Counted from the first letter of the stretch, positions 42,185-51,424 are shown. The stretch: DNA of 64,000 bases from Mesorhizobium zhangyense (GCF_011045115.1 NZ_JAAKZG010000016.1:48040-112039), one strand, 5' to 3'. The notes: a model not told the origin generated them from the letters alone. Made by a program: numbers and translations.

Positions 42185-42938
42185 TGCTGTCCTGACCGCC
42201 GAGCGCGTCGCCAAGGCTTTTGGAGCTCACAAGGTGCTGAGCGACGTTCGCTTTCGCATCGGCACCGACGAGATCGTCGGCCTGCTCGGACCGAACGGCT
42301 CGGGCAAGTCGACCTTGCTCAACATCGTCTCGGGCTTTTCGCACTCCGATGCCGGCGAAATCCTTTTCCTCGGCAATAGTATCGCCGGCATGCCTTCGCA
42401 CAAGATCGCCCGCCAGGGTCTGGTCCGCACCTTCCAGCTGCCGTCGATGCCCCACCGCATGACCGTGCGCGAGGTATTATGCGCCGGATCGCGTGACGGG
42501 GCAGGGCTACTTGACGCCTTCAGCGGGAAGGGCGGCGATGACGCCGAGGCAGACGAACTGATCGAACAGTTTGCGCTCGCACCCGTCGCCCATCTGCCAG
42601 CAAGCTCGCTTTCGGGTGGGCAGAAGAAACTGCTTTCCATCGCCGTGGCATTGCGCACCCAGCCGAAGCTTCTCTGCCTCGACGAGCCGACGGCAGGCGT
42701 CCATCCGCAGTTGCGCGGCCGCATGGTCGAGCTGCTCAAGGCGTTCAGCAAGCGCGGTGTCGCCATGTTGGTGGTCGAACATGACATGCATTTCATCCGC
42801 GAGCTGTGCGGTCGCTGCATCGTGCTCGACCGAGGCGAAATCATCGCCGATTGCGCCCCGCGCGAGCTCACCAAAAACGAGCGTGTGGTCGAGGCCTATC
42901 TCGGCAAGTCGGTGGCAAGGCAGAAGGTGTCGGCATGA
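42177..42938 (+). CDS. LivG-type ABC ATPase
   Basis: ATG 42177 (MADAVLTAERVAKAF) overlaps the LivM stop by 8 bp. The 253-residue product has Walker A GPNGSGKST, signature SLSGGQKKL, Walker B LLCLDEPTAGV and the His-switch VVEHDMHFI. GLVRTFQLP near 83-91 (Q-loop) is LivG-like. It forms a heterodimer with the LivF-type ATPase. Confidence 0.9.
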   Translation: MADAVLTAERVAKAFGAHKVLSDVRFRIGTDEIVGLLGPNGSGKSTLLNIVSGFSHSDAGEILFLGNSIAGMPSHKIARQGLVRTFQLPSMPHRMTVREVLCAGSRDGAGLLDAFSGKGGDDAEADELIEQFALAPVAHLPASSLSGGQKKLLSIAVALRTQPKLLCLDEPTAGVHPQLRGRMVELLKAFSKRGVAMLVVEHDMHFIRELCGRCIVLDRGEIIADCAPRELTKNERVVEAYLGKSVARQKVSA

Positions 42939-43690
42939 TCAGCGTCAACAATGTGCGTGCCGGCTATGGCGATGGTCCCGACATTCTCCAGGGTATTAAC
43001 CTCAACGCTGCGGGCGGCGAGATCGTCACCATCCTCGGCCCCAACGGTTGCGGCAAGTCCACCCTGCTTAAGTGCATCGCCGGTTTCGTCCGGCCGCGCG
43101 GCGGCGCTGTGGAGATGGAAGGGTGTGACGTAAGCGCCGTTCCCGTGCACGACAAAATACGCCATCATCTCATGGGCTTCGTGCCGCAGACCGACAATGT
43201 ATTCTCGACGCTTTCGGTCGCCGACAACATCATGCTCGGCGCCCGTTATATGCCGGCCGCCGAGCGCAATGCCCGCTATGCCGAGCTGATGGCGCAATAT
43301 CCGTCGCTTGCCTCCAAGCAGGAGCGAAAGGCCTCGGCTCTTTCGGGAGGCGAGCGCCAGATTCTGTCGCTGGCTCGCGCGCTGATCTCCAAACCCAGGG
43401 TGCTTTTGCTCGACGAGCCGTCGGCCGGCCTGTCGCCGATGATGATGCATGAGGTGTTCGCGGCGATCGCCGAAATCCGTGACCGCACCGGCATGTGCAT
43501 CGTCACGGTCGAGCAGAACGCTTTCGAGGCGCTCGGCGTCGCCGATCGGGCCTACGTGCTTTCCCTCGGCAAGGTGGCGATCGAGGGCAGGGCCGCCGAC
43601 CTGCTCGCCGACCCGGCGATGCGCCATCTCTATCTCGGCGGCAAGCCTCCGGTCGTCGAGAGCCGCCCTCCATTTGCGGCCGTCAACTGA
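42935..43690 (+). CDS. LivF-type ABC ATPase
   Basis: ATG overlaps the LivG stop (ATGA). The 251-residue product has Walker A GPNGCGKST, Q-loop LMGFVPQTDNVF, signature ALSGGERQI, Walker B VLLLDEPSAGLSP, and H-loop-region VTVEQNAFEAL, where the usual His is Gln. That substitution is common in LivF proteins. It completes a five-component importer encoded without gaps. Confidence 0.9.
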   Translation: MISVNNVRAGYGDGPDILQGINLNAAGGEIVTILGPNGCGKSTLLKCIAGFVRPRGGAVEMEGCDVSAVPVHDKIRHHLMGFVPQTDNVFSTLSVADNIMLGARYMPAAERNARYAELMAQYPSLASKQERKASALSGGERQILSLARALISKPRVLLLDEPSAGLSPMMMHEVFAAIAEIRDRTGMCIVTVEQNAFEALGVADRAYVLSLGKVAIEGRAADLLADPAMRHLYLGGKPPVVESRPPFAAVN

Positions 43691-43730
43691 CGGAACACAT
43701 GCCCGAGACACTCCAGATGAAGGGTAGACC

Positions 43731-44525
43731 ATGACAATTGCAATACAATCGGCTGGCCGAGCCGATCTCGTCTCTAATATCGAGAACATTCCTTTTGAGA
43801 CTGACGAAGGCATCGGTCGTACCGCCAATCTCGGCTTGCTGGTCCTGCGCACGGATCAAACCATCGAAGACGAATTCCGTTTTGCCCTGCCTGAAGGGGT
43901 GGCACTCTATGGGGCACGACTGCACTCTCCGGTCGAGATCACGCCTGACAACCTGCGCAAGATGGAGGCCGAGATCCCGGGTGCGGTGGGCCTGCTGCCT
44001 GACGTTTGCTTCGACGTTATAGGCTTCGGCTGTACCTCGGGTGCGCTTGTGATCGGGGAGAGCCAGGTTGCAAGGCGGGTCAGGGAAGTAATGCCGGGGG
44101 TGAAAGTCACCGATCCGGTGACAGCTGCACGCGCGGCTTTCAATGCGTTGGGAGCAAAGCGTGTTGCATTGCTCACCCCCTACATTGCCACCATCAATCA
44201 TTCATTGCGCGATGCCTTCATGGCACGAGGGCTGGAGATACCGGTGATGGGTTCGTTCAACGAGCCGGATGACAACCTCGTTGCGCGCATAACCACGACC
44301 GCAATTGAGAAGGCGATCCTCGACGTGGGCGCGTCCGATGAGTGCGATGCGGTGTTTGTCTCCTGCACCAGCCTGCGCGTCGCCCGCATCGCTGAAAGCG
44401 TCGAAGCCCGGCTCGGAAAACCGGTCACCTCAAGCAATCACGCCATGGCTTGGCACATGCTGCGTCTCGGTGGCTACGACAAATCGATCGCGAGTCTCGG
44501 CAAGCTCTATAGAACGGCCTTGTAG
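43731..44525 (+). CDS. Maleate isomerase/arylmalonate decarboxylase family protein
   Basis: This 264-residue cytoplasmic protein has the two Cys motifs of Asp/Glu-racemase-fold enzymes in the maleate isomerase (AMDase) group: DVIGFGCTSGALVIGE (about residue 102) and AVFVSCTSLRVARI (about 208). Between them lies VALLTPYIATINHSL. Both Cys are present, as in maleate cis-trans isomerase; AMDase has only one. It could isomerise an unsaturated diacid or racemise an acid taken up by the importer. The exact reaction is unknown. It closes the oxidoreductase-importer operon. Confidence 0.8.
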   Translation: MTIAIQSAGRADLVSNIENIPFETDEGIGRTANLGLLVLRTDQTIEDEFRFALPEGVALYGARLHSPVEITPDNLRKMEAEIPGAVGLLPDVCFDVIGFGCTSGALVIGESQVARRVREVMPGVKVTDPVTAARAAFNALGAKRVALLTPYIATINHSLRDAFMARGLEIPVMGSFNEPDDNLVARITTTAIEKAILDVGASDECDAVFVSCTSLRVARIAESVEARLGKPVTSSNHAMAWHMLRLGGYDKSIASLGKLYRTAL

Positions 44526-44577
44526 AAGACATTGAGACGCAGCATCTACCAAGCTACCGTGGCTTAGCGGAATCGGA

Positions 44578-44866
44578 TTGGTTACGCTTGCGAAAAGGAG
44601 GAAACGCATCGACGACATTATGAAGAAGCGTGTGGATGCGGTGGTGGAAACGGCCAAGCGCACCGGGCTCATTGGCGAGAAGAGCGGGCGGATCGCGGGT
44701 CGTGTCCGTCCTACTGGTCGAAGAGGCTAAAAAGCCGACAGGTCTGCAATCCCACACCGATCTCCTCGAGTTCGCTCTTGCGAATGTCGCTCTCAAGGGC
44801 GACTTCTCCGACGCATTCAGAAAGCTCAAAGGTACGGTCGATCCGACGCTCGATCTCGAGTTTTGA
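44578..44866 (+). pseudogene. Antitoxin-like small protein, frameshifted
   Basis: The first frame (possible TTG start at 44578) reads RIDDIMKKRVDAVVETAKRT, then GEKSGRIAGRV, and derails near 44700. The second frame continues VEEAKKPTGLQSHTDLLEFA, then LANVALKGDFSDAFRKLKG and ends PTLDLEF. The LLEFALANVAL...FRxxxGTVDP(T)LDLxF ending recalls VapB/ribbon-helix-helix type antitoxins of rhizobia. Assignment is from memory of the pattern. No toxin gene is adjacent. Confidence 0.45.
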
Positions 44867-44894
44867 TCTTGACTGAATTCGATTTTTGGCCGGC

Positions 44895-45060
44895 CCCACT
44901 GGGTGGTCCGGTTTGAATGTTAGTGGATGCCTGTTGGTGGCGCTATCTCGGCGTGGCCGGGGTGGCTGATACTGAACGCGAAGCCAGCCAGATAGCTCCC
45001 GGCGCTGGTGGTCTGTAGCCCAAGGATGAGTGCGGCCGGACTGTACGCCGCCTACGCTAA
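44895..45060 (-). mobile_element. Remnant of the 3' end of an IS3-family element
   Basis: The minus strand encodes VRPHSSLGYRPPAPGA, the standard C-terminal block of IS3-type OrfB, then runs to a stop. It is followed by CGGTTTGAATGTTAGTGGATGCC on the plus strand. This closely matches the corresponding end of the IS3 element at 5575-5625 (GGGTTTAATGTTAGTGCATGC). The rest of the element is absent. Confidence 0.65.
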
Positions 45061-45120
45061 TTCGCCTGATGCTGGACGAAGCGTTGAGCTGGGACCGCAT
45101 CGATCATCTGACGGCAGGGT

Positions 45121-45333
45121 AGGACGTCATTCTAGACTCGGCATGTGGCTCGGGGTATTCCTCGTCGAGGCGTACAAACGCTTGGTGCTTCATTGGCGCA
45201 GCCGCAACGATTGTCCTTATCGGCCGAGATCTGGAGGCGAATGACGCAACTGGTGCATTTGCATTGGACTTAGTGCAAGCGATCGCGAAGCTCTTCATAA
45301 AGAAAGGTATCAGGAAGTATGTCGACTTATAGG
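45121..45333 (+). other. Open frame without start (gene fragment?)
   Basis: After a TAG at 45121, a frame of about 70 codons is open to TAG at 45331-45333. It has protein-like content: AAATIVLIGRDLEANDATGA, then FALDLVQAIAKLFIKKGIRK. No start codon exists in this frame, so it is probably the 3' end of a gene cut by the neighbouring IS remnant. The rest of 45334-45497 shows nothing. Confidence 0.3.
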
Positions 45334-45497
45334 CGGAGGTAACAGTAGGCTCGCCGGCCAAAGTCGCATAACTTGCAGAAAGGCATTCAATTGCACATCT
45401 GCGGTCTCCCTCTGATCCGGGCCGGATTTTCGTGATCGTGGTGACCAAAAGCTGTCCTTCACCCGAATCGGGGCAAACGTTTATTCTCGAGCAGTCG

Positions 45498-46574
45498 TCA
45501 ATTGTGTTCGTTGGCATTGCGACGCTGCTCCTTGACCAATCGCCGATGCGAGGTGCGTGAACGCAGCAGATTGCCGAAAGCATCGAGGCTTGCCGCGAAG
45601 ACAAGAGCAAGGCCGCTGGCGACGAGCTGGACGAAGGGGGGCACGTTCAAAAGAGTCAGGCCGTTATCCAGCACCCCGAGGAAAAGCCACGCGGTGATGA
45701 CGCCGAAAACGCGTCCGCGTCCACCGGCGAAAGCGACGCCACCGAGGAGGACGATGGTCAATACCTGCATTTCAAGCTGCAGACCGAGTGAGCCGGGGGA
45801 GGCCCCATCGAGGCGCCCGGCCAGAAGGATACCGGCGAGACCCGCCGCCGCACCCGTGGCAATGTGCAGGCTAAGCAGCAGCGAACGCACTGGTAGGGCG
45901 GCAAGGAAGGCAGCCTGCCGATTGATGCCGACGGCATAAATGTACCGACCCCATATGGTGGTGGACGTGACAAGCGCGACCGCTCCGAAGGCAAGAACGA
46001 CAGCCCATAGCAAGACCGGTATGCCCAACAAATCGCCGTTTCCGATCCAGAAGAAAGTCTCGCCCAATCCGTAGACTTCAGTTGAGTTGAAAAGGAGCGT
46101 CACACCGCGCAGGAGCGCCAGCATGCCGAGCGTCACAATGATCGCGTTGAAACCCAGAACACCGCAAAGCAGGCCGTTAATGACGCCTATTCCGGCTCCG
46201 GTGGCGATTCCTGCTGCCACCGCCATTCCCGCCGACAGACCAAAATTGGTGATGGAAAGCGCTGTCACCATACCGGACAGGCCAATGTTTGAGCCGACCG
46301 ATAAATCGACATTTCCCGAGATGACCAGAAGCGTCATGGCTGCGGCCACAACCCCGACGGCTGCGTAGTTCGTCACGATGACCTCGAAGTTCGACAACGT
46401 AAAAAAGGCGCTGCTCTGCGAGGAGAACACCAGCATCATCACAACCAGAGCGACTACAAGGATGTTGGTGACCACGGTGTCGTTGCTGATGGAAAACTGC
46501 CGGCCTTTTACCGATGGATTGTTTAAAGCTGGGGGGGCTGCTCGCGTGTCGTTTGTTCCGGTCAAAAGGGTCAT
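45498..46574 (-). CDS. Ribose-type (RbsC/CUT2) ABC permease
   Basis: This 358-residue protein has about ten helices and the CUT2 permease signatures: GNVDLSVGSNIGLSGMVTAL, LLCGVLGFNAIIVTLGMLAL and GGVAFAGGRGRVFGVITAWL. Its ATG overlaps the ATPase stop (ATGA). It imports a sugar or similar small molecule bound by the protein at 48144. Confidence 0.88.
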   Translation of the reverse strand: MTLLTGTNDTRAAPPALNNPSVKGRQFSISNDTVVTNILVVALVVMMLVFSSQSSAFFTLSNFEVIVTNYAAVGVVAAAMTLLVISGNVDLSVGSNIGLSGMVTALSITNFGLSAGMAVAAGIATGAGIGVINGLLCGVLGFNAIIVTLGMLALLRGVTLLFNSTEVYGLGETFFWIGNGDLLGIPVLLWAVVLAFGAVALVTSTTIWGRYIYAVGINRQAAFLAALPVRSLLLSLHIATGAAAGLAGILLAGRLDGASPGSLGLQLEMQVLTIVLLGGVAFAGGRGRVFGVITAWLFLGVLDNGLTLLNVPPFVQLVASGLALVFAASLDAFGNLLRSRTSHRRLVKEQRRNANEHN

Positions 46575-48079
46575 GCTGCGTCCCGCTGTTCGGATTCAAG
46601 TTTATGGGCGAGGACGATGAGCGTGGTCTCCTGCACGTTGTCGCCTTTCAGGAAACCTGCTGGGCGACCGCCGGAAAGTACCAGAACGCGATCGGCGATC
46701 TGGATCAGTTCTTCGGGTTCTGAGGACGTGACGATCAGGGCGGTATCGCCTTTGGCCGCGATCCCTCGTAGCGCGTCGTAAATGTCCTTACGCGCGCCGA
46801 CGTCGACGCCCTGTGTTGGTTCATCCAGCATTAGTAGGCGACATTGGGCCAGCTCATTGATCCAGCGGCCGATCGCCAGCTTCTGCTGATTGCCGCCGGA
46901 AAAGCGCCGCACCTCGAGATCGCTTCGCAGCGGCGTCAAATTGAGATCGCTCGCGGTCCGCGCAAAAACTTTGGCTTCGCGGCGGAACGAGCGCAGGCCA
47001 CAGCGCGCGCTCGCATCGAACCGGGAAAGTAGCAGATTGTCAGCTGCCGTCATGCCCGAGATTATGCTCTTGCGTAGCCGGTCGGCGGGAACCAGGGCGA
47101 TGCCAGCTCTTACCGCGTCTGTCGGACTTCGCGGACGGTACTCTTCATCGCCGAACCAGATTCGACCTTCCTCCATCGGCACAGCACCGAAGATGGTTTC
47201 GAGCAGTTCCGTCCGGCCTGAGCCGACCAAGCCGTAGACGCCAAGGATTTCGCCCTTCTTCACGGAGAAAGTGATCGGACCTATGCGCGGCGCAAGCAGG
47301 CCGTCCACCAGAACGGCTTCGGCGACGCCGGAGAGATCACGCTCCTGGCCACGGCGTCTGTCGATGGCATTGCCGACGATTGCCTGCACAATCTGATCGT
47401 GGCTTAGTTCTGTCACCGGGCCGCTCAGCACAATCTCTCCACCACGCAGGACGGAGACGCGATCAGCGAGCGCGAAGACTTCGCTCAGGCGATGGGTGAC
47501 ATAAAGAATCGGCAGGTTGCCGTTTTTCAAGCCGATGAGCTGCCGGCCGAGATTTTCCGCCTCCCGCTCGGAAAGCGCGGCTGTCGGCTCGTCGAGAATG
47601 AGAACGGCCGGTTCGGCCCTGAGCGCGCGGATGATAGAGATCATCTGCAATTCGGCATTCCCGAGATCAGCGGGATCTGCGCTCGGATCAAGGTCGATGC
47701 CAAGGAGTTCGAGCCAGCGTTTTGTTTCGCGCCGTTGCGCCCGTCTGCGCACAAAAGGTCCAAAGCGCATTTCCTCGCCAAGGAAAACATTGTCGGTGAC
47801 ATCGAGGCTAAGCGCCAATGACAGTTCCTGCTGAACGACGGAAATGCCGGCAGCCTTCGCCGTGCGCGGTGTCAATGACGCATGAGAGGTGCCAGCTACT
47901 TCGATGGTACCGGAATCGGGTGGAACCGCCCCGCAGATGCATTTGATGAGCGTCGACTTTCCCGCACCGTTGGCACCGAGAAGGGCGTGGATCTCGCCGT
48001 CCCGGACATCGAGATCGACGCCCTTCAGTACCGGTACGCCACCATAACTCTTGACGAGATTCCTGACAGCAAAGGCCAT
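46571..48079 (-). CDS. Ribose-type (RbsA/MglA) ABC ATPase, two-domain
   Basis: The start is ATG 48079 (MAFAVRNLVKSYGGVPVLKG) after AAGGAGCAGCTC. A longer open frame exists upstream but is basic and unlike the family. The 502-residue product is a tandem ATPase. The first domain has Walker A GANGAGKST, and NLGRQL... with Walker B LILDEPTAAL. The second has the degenerate GLVGSGRTE Walker A and RFSGGNQQKL plus LMLDEPTQGVDVGA. This arrangement is standard for CUT2 sugar importers. Confidence 0.9.
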   Translation of the reverse strand: MAFAVRNLVKSYGGVPVLKGVDLDVRDGEIHALLGANGAGKSTLIKCICGAVPPDSGTIEVAGTSHASLTPRTAKAAGISVVQQELSLALSLDVTDNVFLGEEMRFGPFVRRRAQRRETKRWLELLGIDLDPSADPADLGNAELQMISIIRALRAEPAVLILDEPTAALSEREAENLGRQLIGLKNGNLPILYVTHRLSEVFALADRVSVLRGGEIVLSGPVTELSHDQIVQAIVGNAIDRRRGQERDLSGVAEAVLVDGLLAPRIGPITFSVKKGEILGVYGLVGSGRTELLETIFGAVPMEEGRIWFGDEEYRPRSPTDAVRAGIALVPADRLRKSIISGMTAADNLLLSRFDASARCGLRSFRREAKVFARTASDLNLTPLRSDLEVRRFSGGNQQKLAIGRWINELAQCRLLMLDEPTQGVDVGARKDIYDALRGIAAKGDTALIVTSSEPEELIQIADRVLVLSGGRPAGFLKGDNVQETTLIVLAHKLESEQRDAA

Positions 48080-48143
48080 GAGCTGCTCCTTGAACTGGTT
48101 CGCGTACGGAAGGCGGCTAAAGCGCCGCCTTCCAAATTGGCCA

Positions 48144-49139
48144 TCAGAGCGCGCCTTGTTCCTTGAGATAGTCGGCGGCTTTTGGTGAACCTTCTGTGAC
48201 GAGTTCGAGCGGCACGATGGTATCACCCGTGTTCTCACCCTTGAGGAGCCTGTCCGCTGTCGTGACAATGGCGTCGCCCACTCCCTTCAGGGGAATGGCC
48301 ATGGAAGCGCGATAAACGGTTCCACCATCCTTGAGCAGTGTCAGAGCCGGAATGGTGCCGTCCATGCCCCCGATGAAGCCGTTGGGATCGGCCTTGTCCT
48401 TGCCCGAGGCAACCCAGGCTTTGTAGGCGCCTTCGGTCGCCGGATCCTCGATGCCGAGGATGACGTTGACGTCCGGATTTGCCTGAAGAATGGCGCGCGT
48501 GACATTCAGCCCATCGGACGGATTGATCGCATCCTGTTCGGCGACGATCTCGACATCCGGCACTTTGGCGAGCAGACCATCCTTGATGCCTTTGCCGCGA
48601 AGTTGGCCCCAGGAGGCTTTCTGATAGCCGAGGATAGCGACCTTGGCCTTGCCGCCCAACTTTTCAGCTATCCATTGACCTGCATATTCGCCGAGGCGAC
48701 GGCCATCGTCATATTGCGCGTATCCGACGGTCGCATCCTGGTTCTTGAGAGTTTCGCCATAAGTAATCCATTTGATGCCGGCCTCGCGCGCCTGCTTGGC
48801 GATCGACTCAAAGACGGCCGGTTGCGGCGTCACGCAGACGATGACCGGAACTTTTTGCTGGATCCAGGTCTTCAGCGTGTTGATCTGCTTGTTCATGTCG
48901 GCGCCTGGATCGTCGACGACGACCTTGTAGCCCATTTCGGCGCCCTTGGCCCTGGACTGGTTGAGCGAGGTCGTTACCGCTCCGATGGTGGAGGAATTCG
49001 GAAAACTGATGGCGATGATCTTCTCTTCTGCCAGAGCTTCACGCATTGAGAGTGGTACAAGCACCAGCATTATCGCAGTTCCGGCAAGAACAGCGCGACG
49101 CGGTATTGGGTTTTGACGAAATTTCCTGAAAATGGTCAT
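48144..49139 (-). CDS. Sugar-type ABC substrate-binding protein
   Basis: ATG 49139 follows AGAGGAACGAAC. The 331-residue product has a leader with RRAVLAGTAIMLVLVPLS, cleaved near ALAEE. The periplasmic-binding protein 1 (RbsB) fold is shown by IIAISFPNSSTIGAVTTSLN, KTWIQQKVPVIVCVTPQ and VNVILGIEDPATEGAYKAW. The start lies 100 bp inside the upstream CapA-like gene, in another frame. The ligand is unknown; GIEDPATEGAYKA replaces the NDxxAxGA of ribose binders. Confidence 0.87.
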   Translation of the reverse strand: MTIFRKFRQNPIPRRAVLAGTAIMLVLVPLSMREALAEEKIIAISFPNSSTIGAVTTSLNQSRAKGAEMGYKVVVDDPGADMNKQINTLKTWIQQKVPVIVCVTPQPAVFESIAKQAREAGIKWITYGETLKNQDATVGYAQYDDGRRLGEYAGQWIAEKLGGKAKVAILGYQKASWGQLRGKGIKDGLLAKVPDVEIVAEQDAINPSDGLNVTRAILQANPDVNVILGIEDPATEGAYKAWVASGKDKADPNGFIGGMDGTIPALTLLKDGGTVYRASMAIPLKGVGDAIVTTADRLLKGENTGDTIVPLELVTEGSPKAADYLKEQGAL

Positions 49140-50253
49140 GTTCGTTCCTCTGGTTGTTTTTTGGGCTGTCTTTTTTGTCGATGGGGCATTCGGTGCAGTC
49201 TGGCTGGAAAACCAACCGGTCGCCTTCGACGCTGACAGCCGCACCGAAGGGTTTAGAAAGCCGAGCAAGACGTTCGGCGATCCCTTTGAAAATATCGCCT
49301 TTCGCCAGTGTAGGCAGGCGCTCGGAATTGAGTGTGGTGGGGAAAGCCTCGATGGCGGCGACGCCGTGGCGACCGACCGTCAGCCGGGCGACATAGCCAT
49401 CGGGTGACATTTCCTGCCAGAGCGCTTTCGCCGCATCAGACGCCGGCAGGAAAACCTGCTGCCCGATAAAGGTTCCGAGGCCGAACAGAACCGGCCTGCC
49501 GCGATAAAACCCGACGGCGTGGATGGCGTGCGGATGGTGGCCGTGAACAACATCCGCGCCCGCCTCGATCAGTGCCTTTGCTAGCGGCCATTGGTACTCG
49601 GCGAGCGTTTCGCCGGAGCCAAAACCCCAGTGAATACTGGCGACAAGTAGATCGCATACTGACTTCGCTTGCCGTACAGCCTCTGTTGCGAAGACTAGAT
49701 CAGCCTCTCGCGCCCTGGTGCGGATTTTCACGACAGATGGATCGCCAGGCTCCTCCATCTGGTACCAGGGATCGATTTCATAGGCGGTTTCTATACGGAT
49801 CGCGGCAATGCCTGCTCGGTCGGCCGCTGCCGCCATGCCTGTTGGTGTCAGGCATGAAAAGGCAATCACGGCGATGTGCATACCGCCATTTTCGACGATG
49901 AAAGGTTGCGCTGCTTCTGCGAGATTGCGTCCGGCGCCGACAACGCTGACGCCGCTGATCTCGACAAGTTTCCTGGTGGCTAACAGGCCCTCGACGCCAT
50001 AGTCGACGCTGTGATTGTTCGCCACGGTGACAATATCGAGACCAATACCTGGCAGGTCCCGCGCGATTGCCGGATCGGCTTTGATGTTCATGAGTTTTTC
50101 AAGCGGTGTGCCGCCTTCGACGAGCGCTATCTCGAAATTGCCGATGGTGACATCGGCTTTGCTCAACAAGCCGTAGACCGCGGCCGTGTCCACTCCCGGC
50201 GTGTGGAGGCGTCGGGTGGGGATGATGTCCGCCGTCAGGGCCAGATGGATCAT
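49039..50253 (-). CDS. CapA-family (poly-gamma-glutamate synthesis type) protein
   Basis: ATG 50253 overlaps the oxygenase stop (ATGA). The 404-residue product has the calcineurin-like CapA fold: ADIIPTRRLHTPGVDTAAVY (the usual GD is degenerate), ADVTIGNFEIALVEGG, NNHSVDYGVEGLLATRKLVE, VASIHWGFGSGETLAEYQ, ADVVHGHHPHAIHAVGFYRG and GTFIGQ. Its job here is unlikely to be capsule synthesis because no CapBC genes are near. There is no signal peptide. The last 33 codons overlap the next gene in another frame. Either the overlap is real or a lost stop extends the protein. Confidence 0.82.
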   Translation of the reverse strand: MIHLALTADIIPTRRLHTPGVDTAAVYGLLSKADVTIGNFEIALVEGGTPLEKLMNIKADPAIARDLPGIGLDIVTVANNHSVDYGVEGLLATRKLVEISGVSVVGAGRNLAEAAQPFIVENGGMHIAVIAFSCLTPTGMAAAADRAGIAAIRIETAYEIDPWYQMEEPGDPSVVKIRTRAREADLVFATEAVRQAKSVCDLLVASIHWGFGSGETLAEYQWPLAKALIEAGADVVHGHHPHAIHAVGFYRGRPVLFGLGTFIGQQVFLPASDAAKALWQEMSPDGYVARLTVGRHGVAAIEAFPTTLNSERLPTLAKGDIFKGIAERLARLSKPFGAAVSVEGDRLVFQPDCTECPIDKKDSPKNNQRNEHDHFQEISSKPNTASRCSCRNCDNAGACTTLNA

Positions 50254-51272
50254 TTCTTTGTCGCCATCCATTTGCGCGTCCAGTGCTCGCCATAGGTGAA
50301 GCTGTCATATTTCTTGGGCCTGTCGCGACCGTGGCAGGAGGACAGCGTTTCTATGGCAGCGTCGTAGTTCGGCTGGTGGAAGAAGACGACCGAATGACGC
50401 CGCGCGGTGTTGGCGACATCGCGAGGCGGATTGACAACGCGGTGAAGCGTTGAGACCCACCGGTCGTTGGTCCACATCTGCATGACATCGCCGATATTGA
50501 TTACGTAGGAACCTGGCTCAGGCACGACATCGACCCAGTAGCCGTCGCGATGCTGTGCCTGGAGACCGCCAGCCGACTGGTCAGACATCAGGATCGTCAG
50601 AGTGCCGTAATCGGTGTGAGCACCGGCGCGGACCTGACCGGGTTCCGGCTGTTCCGCCTGCTCTGGATAACAAATGATCCGCAACGCGCTCATGTTACGG
50701 TCGAGCTTGTCGAAGAAGAAGTCCTCCGGCAGGTCGAGCGCCAACGCAAACAGACCCATCAGATCATTGGCGAGCCTGTTGATGCGCCGGTAGTAGGTTT
50801 TCATCGTCTCCTCGAAACCATCCGGAGTTCCGGGCCAGAGGTTCGGATGGAAATGATTACCTGCTTCCGGGCGTTCGTAATATTCATCACCGGGGACATC
50901 GACTGGTCCCATGTCGATCATTTCCTTCAGATCGCCTGGCGACCCCATGCCGAGGCCTGCCGATAGACTTTCACCCTTGACCGGGGTGTAGCCTCGACTG
51001 ATCGCAGGATCGGGCTGGCGGATTTTTATCTTCTCGTCGACCGGCAAGCGGAAGAATTCCGATGCTATGGAATAAGTACGATCGATGAGGCCCTGTTCCA
51101 CACCATGCCCGACGATAATGAAGAAACCGATCTCCTCGCACGCCTTGTTGATTTCGCGCGCGACCTTCAATCGGTCATCCGGCGATCCTTCCAGATAAGG
51201 ACTGATGTTGATGACGGGTATCGAGACCAGTTGATCTCCGGAATTTTTGAGTTTTGCAGCACTGGCAGTCAT
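50250..51272 (-). CDS. Isopenicillin-N-synthase-type 2OG-Fe(II) oxygenase
   Basis: ATG 51272 follows GGGAGAGCGTC. The 340-residue product has a DIOX N-domain (IPVINISPYLEGS, KACEEIGFFIIVGHGVE). The double-stranded beta-helix carries the iron triad: GAHTDYGTLTIL (His, Asp) and STLHRVVNPP (His). The RxS motif RHSVVFFHQP binds the 2-oxoglutarate carboxylate. It hydroxylates or oxidises an unknown small molecule. It is the first gene of the operon with the CapA-like protein and the importer, divergent from a GntR gene. Confidence 0.9.
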   Translation of the reverse strand: MTASAAKLKNSGDQLVSIPVINISPYLEGSPDDRLKVAREINKACEEIGFFIIVGHGVEQGLIDRTYSIASEFFRLPVDEKIKIRQPDPAISRGYTPVKGESLSAGLGMGSPGDLKEMIDMGPVDVPGDEYYERPEAGNHFHPNLWPGTPDGFEETMKTYYRRINRLANDLMGLFALALDLPEDFFFDKLDRNMSALRIICYPEQAEQPEPGQVRAGAHTDYGTLTILMSDQSAGGLQAQHRDGYWVDVVPEPGSYVINIGDVMQMWTNDRWVSTLHRVVNPPRDVANTARRHSVVFFHQPNYDAAIETLSSCHGRDRPKKYDSFTYGEHWTRKWMATKK

Positions 51273-51399
51273 GACGCTCTCCCATTCATATCGATGGAAT
51301 GCCAAGCAAGAGACGTGCCAGAATCACAAAGTATAGCAAAATCAGTATCTTAATAATTTTCGCAATATCAATGCGCATTATGTTGACGAAAATACGAGG

Positions 51400-51411
51400 A
51401 TTGTTGACAAT
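51400..51411. promoter_or_regulatory. Candidate GntR operator
   Basis: ATTGTTGACAAT is an inverted repeat (ATTGT/ACAAT, 2-nt spacer) 14 bp before the GntR start in the 150-bp AT-rich divergent promoter region. A related TATGTTGACGAA lies at 51380. Position and symmetry suit an autoregulated GntR protein. Confidence 0.45.
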
Positions 51412-51424
51412 TTGAGATTAGAAA

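Noticed and set aside
42896..43852. A 318-codon minus-strand open frame
   Set aside because: It is antisense to the LivF-type ATPase and the next gene start. Both sense genes have complete motif sets.
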